Assembly (NCBI GenBank): GCA_949316235.1
Contig: OX438758.1
Span: 4,745,731-4,809,730, forward strand
Length of the DNA: 64,000 nucleotides
Direction: 5' to 3'
Source of the DNA: Oegoconia quadripuncta
Lineage: Eukaryota; Arthropoda; Insecta; Lepidoptera; Autostichidae
Positions 32,326 to 42,222 of the stretch are shown here, piece by piece (the stretch's first letter is position 1; every line of letters starts with the position of its first letter). The notes below the pieces were generated by a model that worked only from the letters and a program-made list of their open reading frames with translations, made no database searches and was not told the origin of the DNA. The translations under genes and the position numbers were made by a program.

Positions 32326-33083
32326 GGACAGGTGAGTTATTTTTTCTTTCGTAATAATGTTCGTACATAATCTACCTACTATTTTCAGATATTAGTAATA
32401 GACAAGTCTTCATTCGATATGGACGTTAACCAGCAGTCTGTAGAAACGCATATTGACGTTGATAAAACATGTGAAATATTTGAATTAAGAGAAGCTTTAA
32501 AACGAGAACAAGGTTATGTAACAATGTATGCATTTCCTGTATGTTCTTGGTGTATATTTAATATGAGCCACCGACATGCATTAGCTACATAAAAATTTCT
32601 AACGGCCCTTTTCAGGGCCACAAGTTGTTCATTATGTTTCAAGTACGATTTGTGTTGGAGTTATTTTAAATATTATTATTGGTAAGTCTGGGCACAAACG
32701 ATGTGACAGTGAGCGGAGTAAGCGAAGCGACACGTAGAAATATGCAGTCAGACCATAATCTTTCAGTAAATCATGGAAAAGTGAAAAACTAGTAAACCAA
32801 TTATCCATTACCACGTTGCGGTGGCTATTTTTTATTGGTTCCACCATTCGCTTCACAACATTAATAGCTGCAGTACTCTTCTGAAAAGGCCCATCATTTT
32901 GTCCGACATAGGGCTCGTACACAAAACTGCGATGCGACGCGATGCGTATTCGCAACGCAGAAAATTACGACACGAATTGCTGCGATGCGATTTCGTGCGG
33001 CAAGGCGTCTCCCAGGGTGACCATTCCTTCGACGACCGTCAACCGTACTAAACGTATTTTTAAATTGAAAAATAGGTCGTGAC

Positions 33084-35075
33084 ATGGATCGTAAAAAGAA
33101 GTGTGCACTTTTGTTATTGCTTAGGAGATACAGGAAAAAGAAACAAAGAAGATTTTGGGTTCATCCATTTATTACTATTATGAATCCCGATGGGAACTAT
33201 TTCCATCTAAAATATGAAGCTTTGAAAACCGACGAAAAAAAATTTTTTGATTATTTTAGAATGAGCATATCTTCATTCGAACAGCTTTTAAGTTTATTAT
33301 CACCATATCTTCAGAAACGATCGTACAAGGGGAGAATTCCTGTTATGCCTCTGGAAATGATTGGCCTCACTATTCGGTAAGTAAAGTAAAACAACAATTG
33401 TTTACATTCGTTTTTATTGTGAAAAGAGTTTTCCAAATATTACAATCGATAAAATTTACGTAAAATCAAAGTCTTCTTCATTTGAAAGTGTGGTTAATAT
33501 GCTTGAGTTAGAAAAATCATTACTAGGTGAATCAATTTGATCTGGTATGTTACTAGTAGATGACTGTGGACGTATCAGTGGCGTTTGTTGAGATGTAGCA
33601 AAATGTTGAGTTTGATAGCCACCCTGGTAGTTGCTATTCGGATAGTAGTAGCCGTGAGGTTGATGCAATTCTGTTAAAATTTGAAGAACTCTGCTCTGAA
33701 AGATTAGTGTTTTATTGTCATCTAATCTTTCAAGTGACGGTAGAATACCTTTAAAAAAAGATAAGTGTCTATTCTCCGGTACCTTTAAAATCTTTACAAT
33801 ATCATCTTCAAAATTATCTTTAACCATCTTTCTTTTTGCTGGCTGCTTTTGGTAATGTGTTTTAGATGTACCTTCTTGATTATCTGGCTCATTTTCTGAT
33901 TCATTTATACTGTTAGTGGTCTCATTTTGTAAATTTTTCTTAAGAAATTGTAATTGTTTGTACAGATGGTATTCTTTTATATTTTTTGATCCAGACCCTG
34001 ACCTATTTGCATCTTTGAGTTTCTTTTCGTATTTATTAAAGGTATCCTTAATCCCCCTCCATCTTTGTGTTACTGAATTACCTGCAAAAAAATAGACAAT
34101 ATTTAATTTATGTATCTTTATATCGTTCTTTACTTTTCAAGTTTGTTATATAAATTAATCTTATTTTTCTATTTATGTTACAGATTCCTAGCGACCGGAA
34201 ATGAAATCAGAAATATACATTTAGATTATTATCGAGGTATAAGTACAGTTGCTCAGATAATACGATTAGTTTGTAGTGCAATATGGAAATTTTGTTTAAA
34301 TGAAAACATACCAAAACTAACGCAACAGCTATTTGAAGAAATTGCTGCGAACTTTGATAAGAAAGCCAACTTCCCTAACTGTATTGGAGCCGTTGATGGG
34401 AAACATATTCGAATTCGTAGTCCCTCAAACAGCGGATCACTTTTTTTTAATTACAAGGGCTACAATTCAATAGTTTTGTTGGCTATTGTTGACTCGAAAT
34501 ACAGATTCATCTATGTGGACATAGGAGCATATGGAAAGGAAAGCGACTCCACTATTTTCCACAACACGAAACTGTACGACTTACTGATGAGAGGTGACTT
34601 GCCTATACCAACATCGAGGCCTTTACCGGGTTTTCAAGAACCGGTTCCATTTGTTTTTGTCGGAGACGAAGCTTTTTCTATTTCGAATAATGTCATGCGC
34701 CCTTATTCTGGCAAGCATTTGTCTGTTAAACAAAAAGTATTCAACTACCGTTTGAGTAGGGCAAGAAGATATGTCGAGTGTACTTTCGGCATACTGGCCA
34801 ATAAGTGGCGAATATTTCACCGACCCATCAACGTCTCATATAATTTTGCAATAGACATTGTCAAGGCTTGTTGCATACTACATAACTTTGTAATTAACCG
34901 TGATGGATTAGATACCCCTGATGAAATGATCATAGATGATTCCGAACTACAACCACTTCAACAAGGGTCGAATGCAGGTAGTCAGGTAGTAAGTGCAAAT
35001 ATAATAAGAAACGAATATTCGGATTACTTTACTAGTGAAGTTGGAGCATTAAGCTGGCAACTACAAAAAATTTAA
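33084..35075 (+). CDS. Harbinger DDE transposase, copy C (two exons, intact)
   Basis: Exon 1 33084-33376 starts MDRKKKCALLLLLRRYRKKK, includes the RRFWVHPF motif and ends ATTCG|GTAAGT. Exon 2 34184-35075 follows TTATGTTACAG and begins FLATGNEIRNIHLDYYRGIS. Catalytic-region motifs: NCIGAVDGKHIRIRSP (first Asp), DIGAYGKESDSTIF (second Asp), FVFVGDEAFSISNNVMRPY (acidic third motif), and NYRLSRARRYVECTFGIL with KACCILHNFV near the end. About 394 residues in total, with no stop. The intron (33377-34183) contains M exon 2 in antisense. It cuts at 3-bp A/T-rich targets. Confidence 0.9.
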
Positions 35076-35487
35076 GAATATACAATGTGGCTTACATTGT
35101 TTTTCGCTTTCTTGATAATAAGTCAATACAACAGGAACAAAAGGATCACACTGCAAAACAAAAGAGTAACTCGCTGTCGACACCGTCGACACCTAAACAT
35201 TGGAAACAATTTAAAGAATATTTTTTGTAATTATATGAATAGAATGTTTGATTTGTAGGTAGTTTTAGTAAAAAGAAATTATACTTAATAAATGTATTTG
35301 TCTACTTACCAAGCTTAGTTTTTTCATTGTTTTCTTTTTCCTCAAAATTTGGAAATAAACTTTTACATACGTCCTTCCAAGCATCTTGTTTGATGAATTT
35401 GTTTTTATAATCTTCATTACTAGTGTCCCAAAGAACAGGGCGCTCCTCAATCAGTGATATTAAAAAATCAACGTCGTACTCTGTCAT
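33456..35487 (-). CDS. MADF-BESS DNA-binding protein of Harbinger copy C (two exons, intact)
   Basis: Exon 1 35487-35310 encodes MTEYDVDFLISLIEERPVLW... and ends with donor GTAAGT. Exon 2 34081-33456 follows acceptor TTTTTTGCAG. The join gives ...KLGNSVTQRWRGIKDTFNKYE..., completing a MADF domain in its first ~90 residues. A central Asn/Glu/Ser-rich linker has the basic patch QPAKRKM. A BESS-like motif (NRHLSFFKGILPSLERLDD) lies about residue 155-190. It ends in a low-complexity tail. The intron (35309-34082) contains the whole of T exon 2. Probable role: binding the CpG-rich subterminal repeats and recruiting T through the BESS region (inferred). Confidence 0.88.
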
Positions 35488-36150
35488 TTTTTTACATTAA
35501 AGTACACGTCTTGCCCACGCGCAGTCCCAGGGCGAACTAAAATGGCGCCAACAAGTGTGACGAAACATCGCAGGAATGAGCGATGCGAATCAATTCGCAA
35601 GTTCTTGCGATGCGTAGAGGGAGCTCGCAGATTTTTGCGATGCGACGTCGCATCGCAGTTTTGTGTACGAGCCCATAAACCTCCATGTTTCCCGTATAGA
35701 AGGTCTGAGCATCAGCCATAACAAAGATCTTAATTCCATATTTGACAGGTTTACTCGGAATGTATTGCCTAAAAGGGCAACGGCCACGAAACTTCTCCAG
35801 TTTTTCGTCAATGGTGACATTTTCTCCACACACAAAATTTGTCCAGTGCACGTCGCTCTTCGCGTGTATGCATATTGTCAAAACGTAAACACTTCAATAA
35901 AAAATGAAATCTTTGTCGTGACATAGCTGCTACACAGAAATCACAACCACTACCATCTTTTGCTATATATCTTTTGTGTTGAGGTGCGAGTTTCGCATTC
36001 GGCCACAAAAGTATAACAATCCAGACAGACCTCGTAGTTCTACAATATCTGTGCCTTTGCAATCTCGATCTCGTGCGTGAATAACCGCTTCTCAAAGTTT
36101 CAATATAAATATTCGTATAAACGACTATTTTTCGCAAATCGGGTAATTCG

Positions 36151-36405
36151 AGGGTAGTTGGCCATAGTTTTTTTTAAACGTTTTATTCGAAGATTTAAAG
36201 TAATAAATCAAGTTTAATGTTTTTAATCAACAGTATATTTAATCATTAATGAACACAAGAAGTTGCAATTATCTGAGATCAGTCTTTCTATTACCAAAAT
36301 AATTTTTTTTTTAATTACGAGATGGCCATCTCTCCAAACCAATCATGGACAGATGGCCATACCGTGGCCATCTCTCCTAACTAATGGCTATACTGGTAAA
36401 TATAT
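36151..36405. other. Stretch with repeated 'gatggccatctctcc' motif
   Basis: The words gatggccatctctcc (36321), gatggccat (36352) and gtggccatctctcc (36364) occur within 60 bases in an otherwise AT-rich stretch. It may be the 3' end of the pogo-like element to its right. No gene. Confidence 0.4.
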
Positions 36406-36409
36406 TAAT

Positions 36410-37460
36410 TTATGGGACTCTGCTTCTTTTCCCTTTCCCCTTTCCTTTCCACATGATGATTTTTTCTTTGTTGCCACATGGGTGACATTTGTTATCAAAT
36501 TCTGTGCAGTTTTCGTGCACCCATCGCTTGCATACAATACATTCTATCCAGTCTTCAATCAACTGTGTTTCATAATAATTCTCTCCGCATGCAACACAGT
36601 CGTTAATACAACTTTCTTCAAAGGAAGAGTTACCACTCTCCACGAGAAACGGCTGTTCTTCACATTCTGTAGTAGAGTCAGTATCAGTAGACATACGATG
36701 TCGCTTCTGGCCTTTTTTATTTCTATTTTTGCTACCATCTTTCTCCTTCTTTATCTTCTTCAACTTTTGGTCAACCTGCTTTGCTTTTTTCTTATCACCA
36801 CAGCATTTTTTTTTCTTTATATGTTTGTCAACCTGCTTTGCTCTTTTTTTATCATCACAGGCTTGTCTATACGATGTTGCTCTCAGACGTCAATATAGTT
36901 CAGACTTGTTTCGAGCGTTTACGTACAAGATCAACTTTTATCGGAATTGGTGACAGTTCGTTTAGAAGTTTTGATGGTGTCTCTTCTACCGTCAATGGCA
37001 GTTTCGATGGTGTTATATTTGTAGTGGGTAACATAGCCATATCGTTTTCAGCGGCTTCCATCACGAATATTGACGGGCTGTTTCCTTCGATACTAACATC
37101 CATCAGATCAGACACTCCGATTTCTTCCTCCAATAACGAAGGAGTAATTCTCAATTTATTAGGACTCACGTTTATTTTGGCTTTAGGTGGATAATTCTTT
37201 ATTTCGATACTACCGTCAGACAGGCCAGATACGTCGGTTTCATCATCCAACAACGATGTAATATTCCCTGATTTATTAGAGCTGACATTGATTTTTGCAT
37301 CAGATGGACAATGCTGTCTACCAGACGGGTCAGGTACTGGTTCTGCAATGATATCAGGCAGACTGGATTTATTAGCTTCTACTTGAGGTAGGAAAGAGCA
37401 GTTGCTTTTTACGGCATGAATATCAGACAGCCCAGATTCATCAGCCGCCACTGCAGATGG
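36410..37460 (-). pseudogene. pogo/Tigger-like transposase C-terminal part with PHD-like finger
   Basis: The frame 37451-36900 is a Ser/Pro/Asp-rich linker with repeats of 'SDLM/SGLSD' and NKLRITPSLLEEE, ending in the basic RKRSKQ. After stops near 36870-36900, frame 36763-36410 has a Lys-rich stretch (KKIKKEKDGSKNRNKKGQKR) and a PHD-like zinc finger: CVACGENYYETQ, WIECIVCKRWVHENC and CHPCGNKEK. Such a finger at the C-terminus is known from insect pogo-like transposases. The catalytic DDE_1 domain is absent here. The Lys-rich unit KKxKQVD occurs twice around 36780-36860 because of a ~70-bp tandem duplication. Confidence 0.55.
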
Positions 37461-37639
37461 ATTAGGTTGATTAGGTACCTCGATAATAAATTTGAGTGGA
37501 TACGCGACGGAAGAATTTATGTAAGGAAGGATGAGACAAGTCAGGTTCTTTACATTCGTAGTATGGAGAGTTTAAAATTGTTAACTTACGGATTTATGAT
37601 TGTATACGTTGTTATATCTCTCTGATGATTGTGTATTTA

Positions 37640-38105
37640 TTGGTGGTTTGCAACAAAAATGCTTGTTAATATATACTACCAGATTGTTAGAGGTATAAGA
37701 ACAAAAACAAATGATATTTATAACAATATTTTGCTTAACAACTACGACTTGATAGTTTTTACAGAACTTAGCTTAACTCAACTATTAACAATGCCGAATT
37801 CATAGATTCTAGGTATTTCGTGTACAAGAGGGACCGACTGTGTTCAATATCTGGTAAAAGAGACGGAGGAGGAGTAATGATAGCTGTGTCAAAACATATC
37901 GACTCAAGTCGAGTTACAAGTTGGGAAAGTAAACACGAAGATTTATGGGTCAATATAAATCTATCTGTGAAGTTTATCTTCCTCCTCCTGACAAAATTTG
38001 CATTGTCGGGCCTACTGGACAACATTAATATTGTGATGGATCATACAGATGACGTGTTAATTTTGGGTGATTTTAATTTGCCCTTTATCAACTGGTCTAA
38101 GGCGA
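37640..38105 (+). pseudogene. LINE endonuclease fragment
   Basis: The + strand reads YQIVRGIRTKTNDIYNNILL, NNYDLIVFTE, FVYKRDRLCSISGKRDGGG, MIAVSKHIDSS, then DDVLILGDFNLPFINW. The VFTE, R-DRxxxxxxRxGGGV and LxGDFN blocks are those of the apurinic-type endonuclease that opens ORF2 of CR1/jockey-like LINEs. There are frameshifts near 37790 and 38000. It is truncated at 38105 where Harbinger-like sequence begins. Confidence 0.78.
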
Positions 38106-38259
38106 TTCTCCCACTGCACCGCGCTCCGTCGCGTAGCGCGGGATCGCAGATTTTAACGTTGTATGCAAGTATATCAGTACGTATCGAAAAACCGCGTAGT
38201 GCAACACACCGACAAAGCGTCAGCGTGCGGTAGCGCGTCGCGCGCGCAGATTCTGCTTA

Positions 38260-38481
38260 GGGTCAGTTCACACCGAGACGCGACGCGACGCGACGCTGCG
38301 CGCACATTTTTCATAGAGCGACTCAGAATATACTTTATTCACTACACGAAAAGATACACATTACATTGTGAGAATTCAGATTACGTTGCACCACGCAGCA
38401 CTGCGTCTCGAGGTGCAGCGCGAAATCATTGGCCTCTTTGAGTATCGTCGCGTCGCGTCGCGTCTCGGTGTGAATTGACCC
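38260..38481. mobile_element. Harbinger MITE, 222 bp, TSD TTA
   Basis: The left end GGGTCAGTTCACACCGAGAC and the right inverse GGGTCAATTCACACCGAGAC match for about 35 bases, including a GCGAC repeat array. TTA flanks both sides (38257-38259, 38482-38484). The first bases resemble the ends of copy A (GGCTCAACTCACACC), so a copy-A-like transposase could have moved it. No coding capacity. Confidence 0.9.
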
Positions 38482-38531
38482 TTACCGTCGCGGAGGCGCT
38501 CGAACCTTTATGCGTTAAGGACGCTACTACA

Positions 38532-38682
38532 ATGGATCTAGACGTGGATAGATTCATATTTGAAATTGAACAACAGCCAGCAATTTGGAACAGTGACCGC
38601 GTACAAAAAGTGAAGAAATGGGAAGAGATTATAACTATATTTACAGATGATGGTATATCACTTGAGGAAAAAAGAAAACGCG
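38532..38682 (+). pseudogene. MADF exon 1 fragment
   Basis: MDLDVDRFIFEIEQQPAIWN...KVKKWEEIITIFTDDGIS...EEKRKR, followed by GCG|GTAAGT. This is the first half of a MADF domain (the 'F..E...P.LW' and 'K...W..I' pattern) ending at a splice donor in the same phase as copies A-C. No second exon is found downstream. Confidence 0.7.
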
Positions 38683-38770
38683 GTAAGTAGGTTAACTCTT
38701 ATATTTCTTGGAAAAACAACTTAACAATTAAAGGTTAAACAAACTTACCTAAGTGAACTTGATCACCCAG

Positions 38771-41100
38771 TTACGGGTTAATAATTTTATTAAAGAGATC
38801 ACGCGAACTGTAACCAGAGGATAAGAAGGCTGGAAGAACCACGTTGGAAATTTTCCTAATACCAAGGCCACCGTGGCGAATAGGAAGAGTGGCCAGGGAC
38901 CAACTATGATCGTCAAAAGAACAATTTAGAATATCCGAAAGAGTTTGCCTAATCAGGTCGTCAAGAGGTATAAAATTTTGGGAATGACGCCAAAAAGGAG
39001 CAGATCTAAGATAATATGTGAATTTGGGGACAAAAAGGCAAAAACGAATAATAGAAAGGGCTACATGAGGATTAATTTCGCGGAGACGGTCACGGGCAAC
39101 TGAAAATTTGGATATCTGCTCATTTATAAAATTGGGAATTGACTGTTCCAAGATGGGACTCCCTAAGAGAGGGAGCGAATCACAGCTAACAGTTTTTATA
39201 TTGGGGGCCAAGGCATTAAATTTGGCAACTATGTCGCTTTTAACCGAAGACGCTAAATTTGGTGCTATGTATGTGAACTCATTTAAAATTCAACACCAAG
39301 GCCTCCAAATCACTGAAAACAGTGGCATCATCGCCCCCCAGGGTCCCATCATCAAGATACCAGATGTTAAATTTTGATTTTAATTTGGATATAACTGGGT
39401 GAAACGCCAAACTAAAAATAGCCGGTCCGAGTGGGTCACCCTGTTGACACCCTACAGACGACTGTAGTAGGTGATTTCTATAAATTAAATTGGAAGGTTT
39501 TTTTTTTTTAATATGAGAGAGCGGCAAACGAGCATGCGGGTCACCTGATGGAAAGTAATCACCGCCGCCCATGGACACCCGCAACACCAAAAGTGTCACA
39601 GATGCGTTGCCGGCCTTTGAGGAAGGTGTAGGCTCGTTTCTTGAAGGTTCCAATGTCGTACTCGTTCGGGAACACCGCTGCCGGAAGTCCGTTCCACAGG
39701 GTGGTCGTACGTGGTAAGAAGTTTCTTGAGAAACGTACAGTGGTAGACTTCCACTCATCCAGGTGATGTGGATGGAAATTTAATTTTCTCCGAGAAGTGT
39801 ATCGGTTAAATTGAGCAGCGGGTATTAGCTCGAACAGTTCTTCAGAACACTCCCCATGAAATATGCGATAGAGAATGCAGAGGGACGCGACGTCTCTTCG
39901 CAACGCCAGGGGATCCAGTCGGTCGGTGAGACTCTCTTGGCCGACAATTCGGACTGCGCGACGTTGAACGCGGTCAAAAGGAAGAAGCTGGCACTGAGGT
40001 GCCCCAGGCCATAGGTGAGAACAATACTCCACGTGCGGCCGAACTTGCGCCTTATAAAGTTGGAGGCGGTGAGCCGCGTGAAGTAACGAGCCGCTCTACT
40101 GAGGACACCTAACTTTTTGGAGGCCAACTTGGCCTTATCCTCCAGATGACCGCGAAATTTAACGTTACTGGAGATGTTCTCTGACTTTTGACTGTAACAC
40201 TGCCATAAATACGGAAAAATTGAAGGAGAAAGTTCTTTTACTTGCGACAACAGGGCTCCCCTATCAACAGAATTAAAAGCGTTTTTAACATCCACCTTCA
40301 GCAACACCTCACCGCCATCGTTTTCTAAAAAGGTGCGGGTTGAATGAACTGCGGCTTCGCAGCCCCCTTGCTGCCGCAGCCCAACTGAAGCGGTTGAAAA
40401 ACACATGCCAGTTCTGGTAAGATGTGCCTACAACATATTTTAGACACAATGCGGCGGATTGTGTTGCCGACTGCAATCGGCCTTATGCCTCCATCCCTTT
40501 TTATAAGGGCACAAAGGTTGGCGCCGTAAAGCAGCGGTGTCACATCAGAGAAAATCTTACCAGTCAACATTAGATTCGCAAGCTACACAATGTCACGCAG
40601 GAGGGCACGGCCGGTGTCGCCGGTAATGTTGCAAAGCAAATCCTTAAAATGTTCAGGCGTAAGGCCGTCGAGGCCACCAGCAGAACCGCTCCTGAAAGAC
40701 ATAACGGCAGCAAGTACTTCTTCCGGGTTTGTTTCAGGAGATGGATTGGAAGAAAGGGAAGGCGGAGACTTGAAGCCGGAGGTGGATGTTTCGAAAGTAA
40801 AGCCGAGAGTGTTTCCGGGGTATCTTGGGCAATAGAGGCACTCGAAAACAGGAGTTTAAAATTGCGGGACCGAAATGGATTAGAGCGGGATGGAGGACAA
40901 GGTAAACTATAGGTACTGCAATTATTCTTTACCTTTTGAGTTAGGCAGATACTGGAAACTCCTGTGTCCTTTGTTACGTCCAGTGTCCGGTAGGCAAAGG
41001 AAAAGAACTCTTCCCAGCTCGATAAATCATTAAGTCTTACGACTTTTTTGATGCATTGCGATAATGCAGAAGCCACAGTAATACGAGGCCCTCGAGGCAT
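38771..41100 (-). pseudogene. Reverse transcriptase of a non-LTR type, interrupted by a LINE
   Basis: Minus-strand order: an upstream region (41100-40570) with SWEEFFSFAYRTLDV, then LCALIKRDGGIRPIAVGNTIR and RRIVSKICCRHILPEL, then GEVLLKVDVKNAFNSVDRGA (RT palm), the LINE insert, SSVGCQQGDPLGPAIFSLAF, the catalytic NIWYLDDGTLGG, and a C-terminal region with HSWSLATLPIRHGGLGIRKI. No endonuclease domain is seen. I recognise the 'KRDGG.RPIAVG' and 'ATLP...GGLGIR' pattern from many invertebrate genomes but cannot name its clade. There are frameshifts at about 40570, 40400 and 39230. Confidence 0.7.
39489..40190 (-). mobile_element. 5'-truncated LINE inserted in the reverse transcriptase
   Basis: It contains the C-terminal part of a LINE ORF2 ([17 protein letters not shown]..., [48 protein letters not shown]) and ends in a poly(A) run (poly-T at 39491-39501 on the + strand). 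The interrupted protein resumes on each side: LWQCYS before and PSNLIYRNHLLQ after. A frameshift lies near 40030-40050. It is the same 3' tail as 17700-17885. Confidence 0.85.
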
Positions 41101-41163
41101 TATTTTCAGGAGAGGGATATCATTTTTTAGAGCACTTAATGATTGCCAAACAGGGGTGGAGGA

Positions 41164-42041
41164 CTAGTGTCTTGAGATACTGCAGAATGATGGCTTGACA
41201 GTTGATTTTAAAAAAGCGGACACTGCACGAAACCTAATGCACCAAGATCCTGAATGGAAAGACCGTCTGTCTGTGACATATAAAAATATGATAAACTTAC
41301 TTAACTTTAAAGACAAATACAACCCGTACAAAAAATAAACAAACAAATTAAAAAAATTTACAAATAAAAAGTCACTGGTCTCGATGCGCAGAGCAACAAG
41401 GCGCAACAAAGTAGACTGCAATCCATGCGCACGCAGTATACGGCGTTTAAAGCTGGCCGAGTTGCTCAGCAACCCACGGAAAATTCGTAAGTAACAAGGC
41501 AATGTCAAAAATGGATTTTATACAGCGTACGCAGAGGCAAACATTGGTGTCTTTATTAAGTATAAAGATTTATGCACGCAATAAATTATTTACACAAATT
41601 TTGCCATCAAAATAAACTATGTACAAAAATGCATGATTTTCTTCTGTTATTTCCAGTATTATCAGCCATCCTATAATGGGATAATTGTATAAAACGATAC
41701 ATAAATGTATCTTGAAAGTAGAGGTGTTATGTGCTGAAATACTCGCGTGACTCGTGTGGTGATTAGTTTTTTTGCTTTCAGATTGAAGAGGATTTTAAAT
41801 TTTTATATCTCGACAGCTGTAATAATTTTATGAAAAATTGGCACCACTTCGAGAAAAGAAAAAAAAAAGGTAAGACAGTGTTACAGTTGTTCTGAGTTGA
41901 TGGTGTGGAATAATATGAGGCATGTCTGTCAATACTATCCTAGTATTACTGTGACTATGTGGTTAACATTTTTCTTTATTTTCATATCAAAAAATCCCAT
42001 CACATATTACTTTATTAATACGTTTAGTACCTACCACCTAA
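41164..42041. other. No recognised gene
   Basis: Open frames up to 114 codons on the minus strand show no known motif. The stretch is AT-rich from 41520 on, with a purine run at 41853-41869. It ends at the TAA duplication of Harbinger copy D. Confidence 0.3.
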
Positions 42042-42222
42042 AGGCTTCGTCAAACAGAACGCGTACTTAGTCGCGTCGCGTTACAACGTTATAGCGTCAC
42101 GTTTTAACGTCGCGTACTTTGGATGTCACACTCAAATTTACTAAATTGACGCAAAGCTTCGCAACGTACTATTTTTCAGAGCGTACCACTAGCAGTCTTT
42201 GGATAGTTTGTTCGCTATTGAG

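Larger units (their letters stand above)
32911..35674 (+). mobile_element. PIF/Harbinger element, copy C, intact, TSD ATA
   Basis: The left end GGGCTCGTACACAAAACTGC and the right end GCAGTTTTGTGTACGAGCCC are exact inverse complements, extending further through GATGCGACG. ATA flanks both sides (32908-32910 and 35675-35677). The subterminal 150 bases on each side are crowded with GATGCGA/TCGCAT repeats. Both genes (T + and M -) have open frames and consensus splice sites. At 2764 bp it is the most compact copy and a candidate autonomous element. Confidence 0.93.
32640..36150 (-). pseudogene. piggyBac transposase pseudogene split by Harbinger copy C
   Basis: Minus-strand pieces to the right of copy C (36137-35675) contain the MSRQRFHFLLKCLRFDN block and, after a frame change, NVTIDEKLEKFRGRCPFRQY (first Asp) and KYGIKIFVMADAQTFYTGN. 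The piece to the left (32910-32640) continues VGQNDGPFQKSTAAINVV and RNVVMDNWFTSFSLF (second Asp). Removing copy C and one ATA rejoins the frame as TGNMEVYVGQND. There is a further frameshift near 35880 and the gene stops before the third Asp and Cys-rich tail. Dead. Confidence 0.85.
38110..38700 (+). mobile_element. Left end of a further Harbinger element (copy E, inverted) with M exon 1
   Basis: CpG-rich leader (38110-38259 and 38485-38530) resembling the subterminal regions of copies A-D, followed by M exon 1 on the + strand, and then cut off near 38700 by a reverse-transcriptase remnant. The orientation is the reverse of the other copies. The missing remainder would carry T exon 2, M exon 2 and T exon 1. 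The leader is interrupted by a MITE. Confidence 0.55.

Noticed and set aside
31970..32368. 132-codon minus-strand open frame
   Set aside because: It is the tandem repeat at 31.8-32.3 kb read through; the peptide is repetitive for that reason and has no domain.
32419..32592. Short + strand open frame (57 codons, MDVNQQSVETHIDVDKTCEI...) as a host exon
   Set aside because: It has a possible splice donor at GTTATG but no recognisable domain, no second exon and sits between a tandem repeat and a transposon remnant.
36263..36898. 211-codon + strand hydrophobic open frame (possible membrane protein)
   Set aside because: It is antisense to the Lys-rich and Cys-rich pogo-like C-terminus. Antisense of Lys/Glu codons gives Phe/Leu-rich hydrophobic runs.
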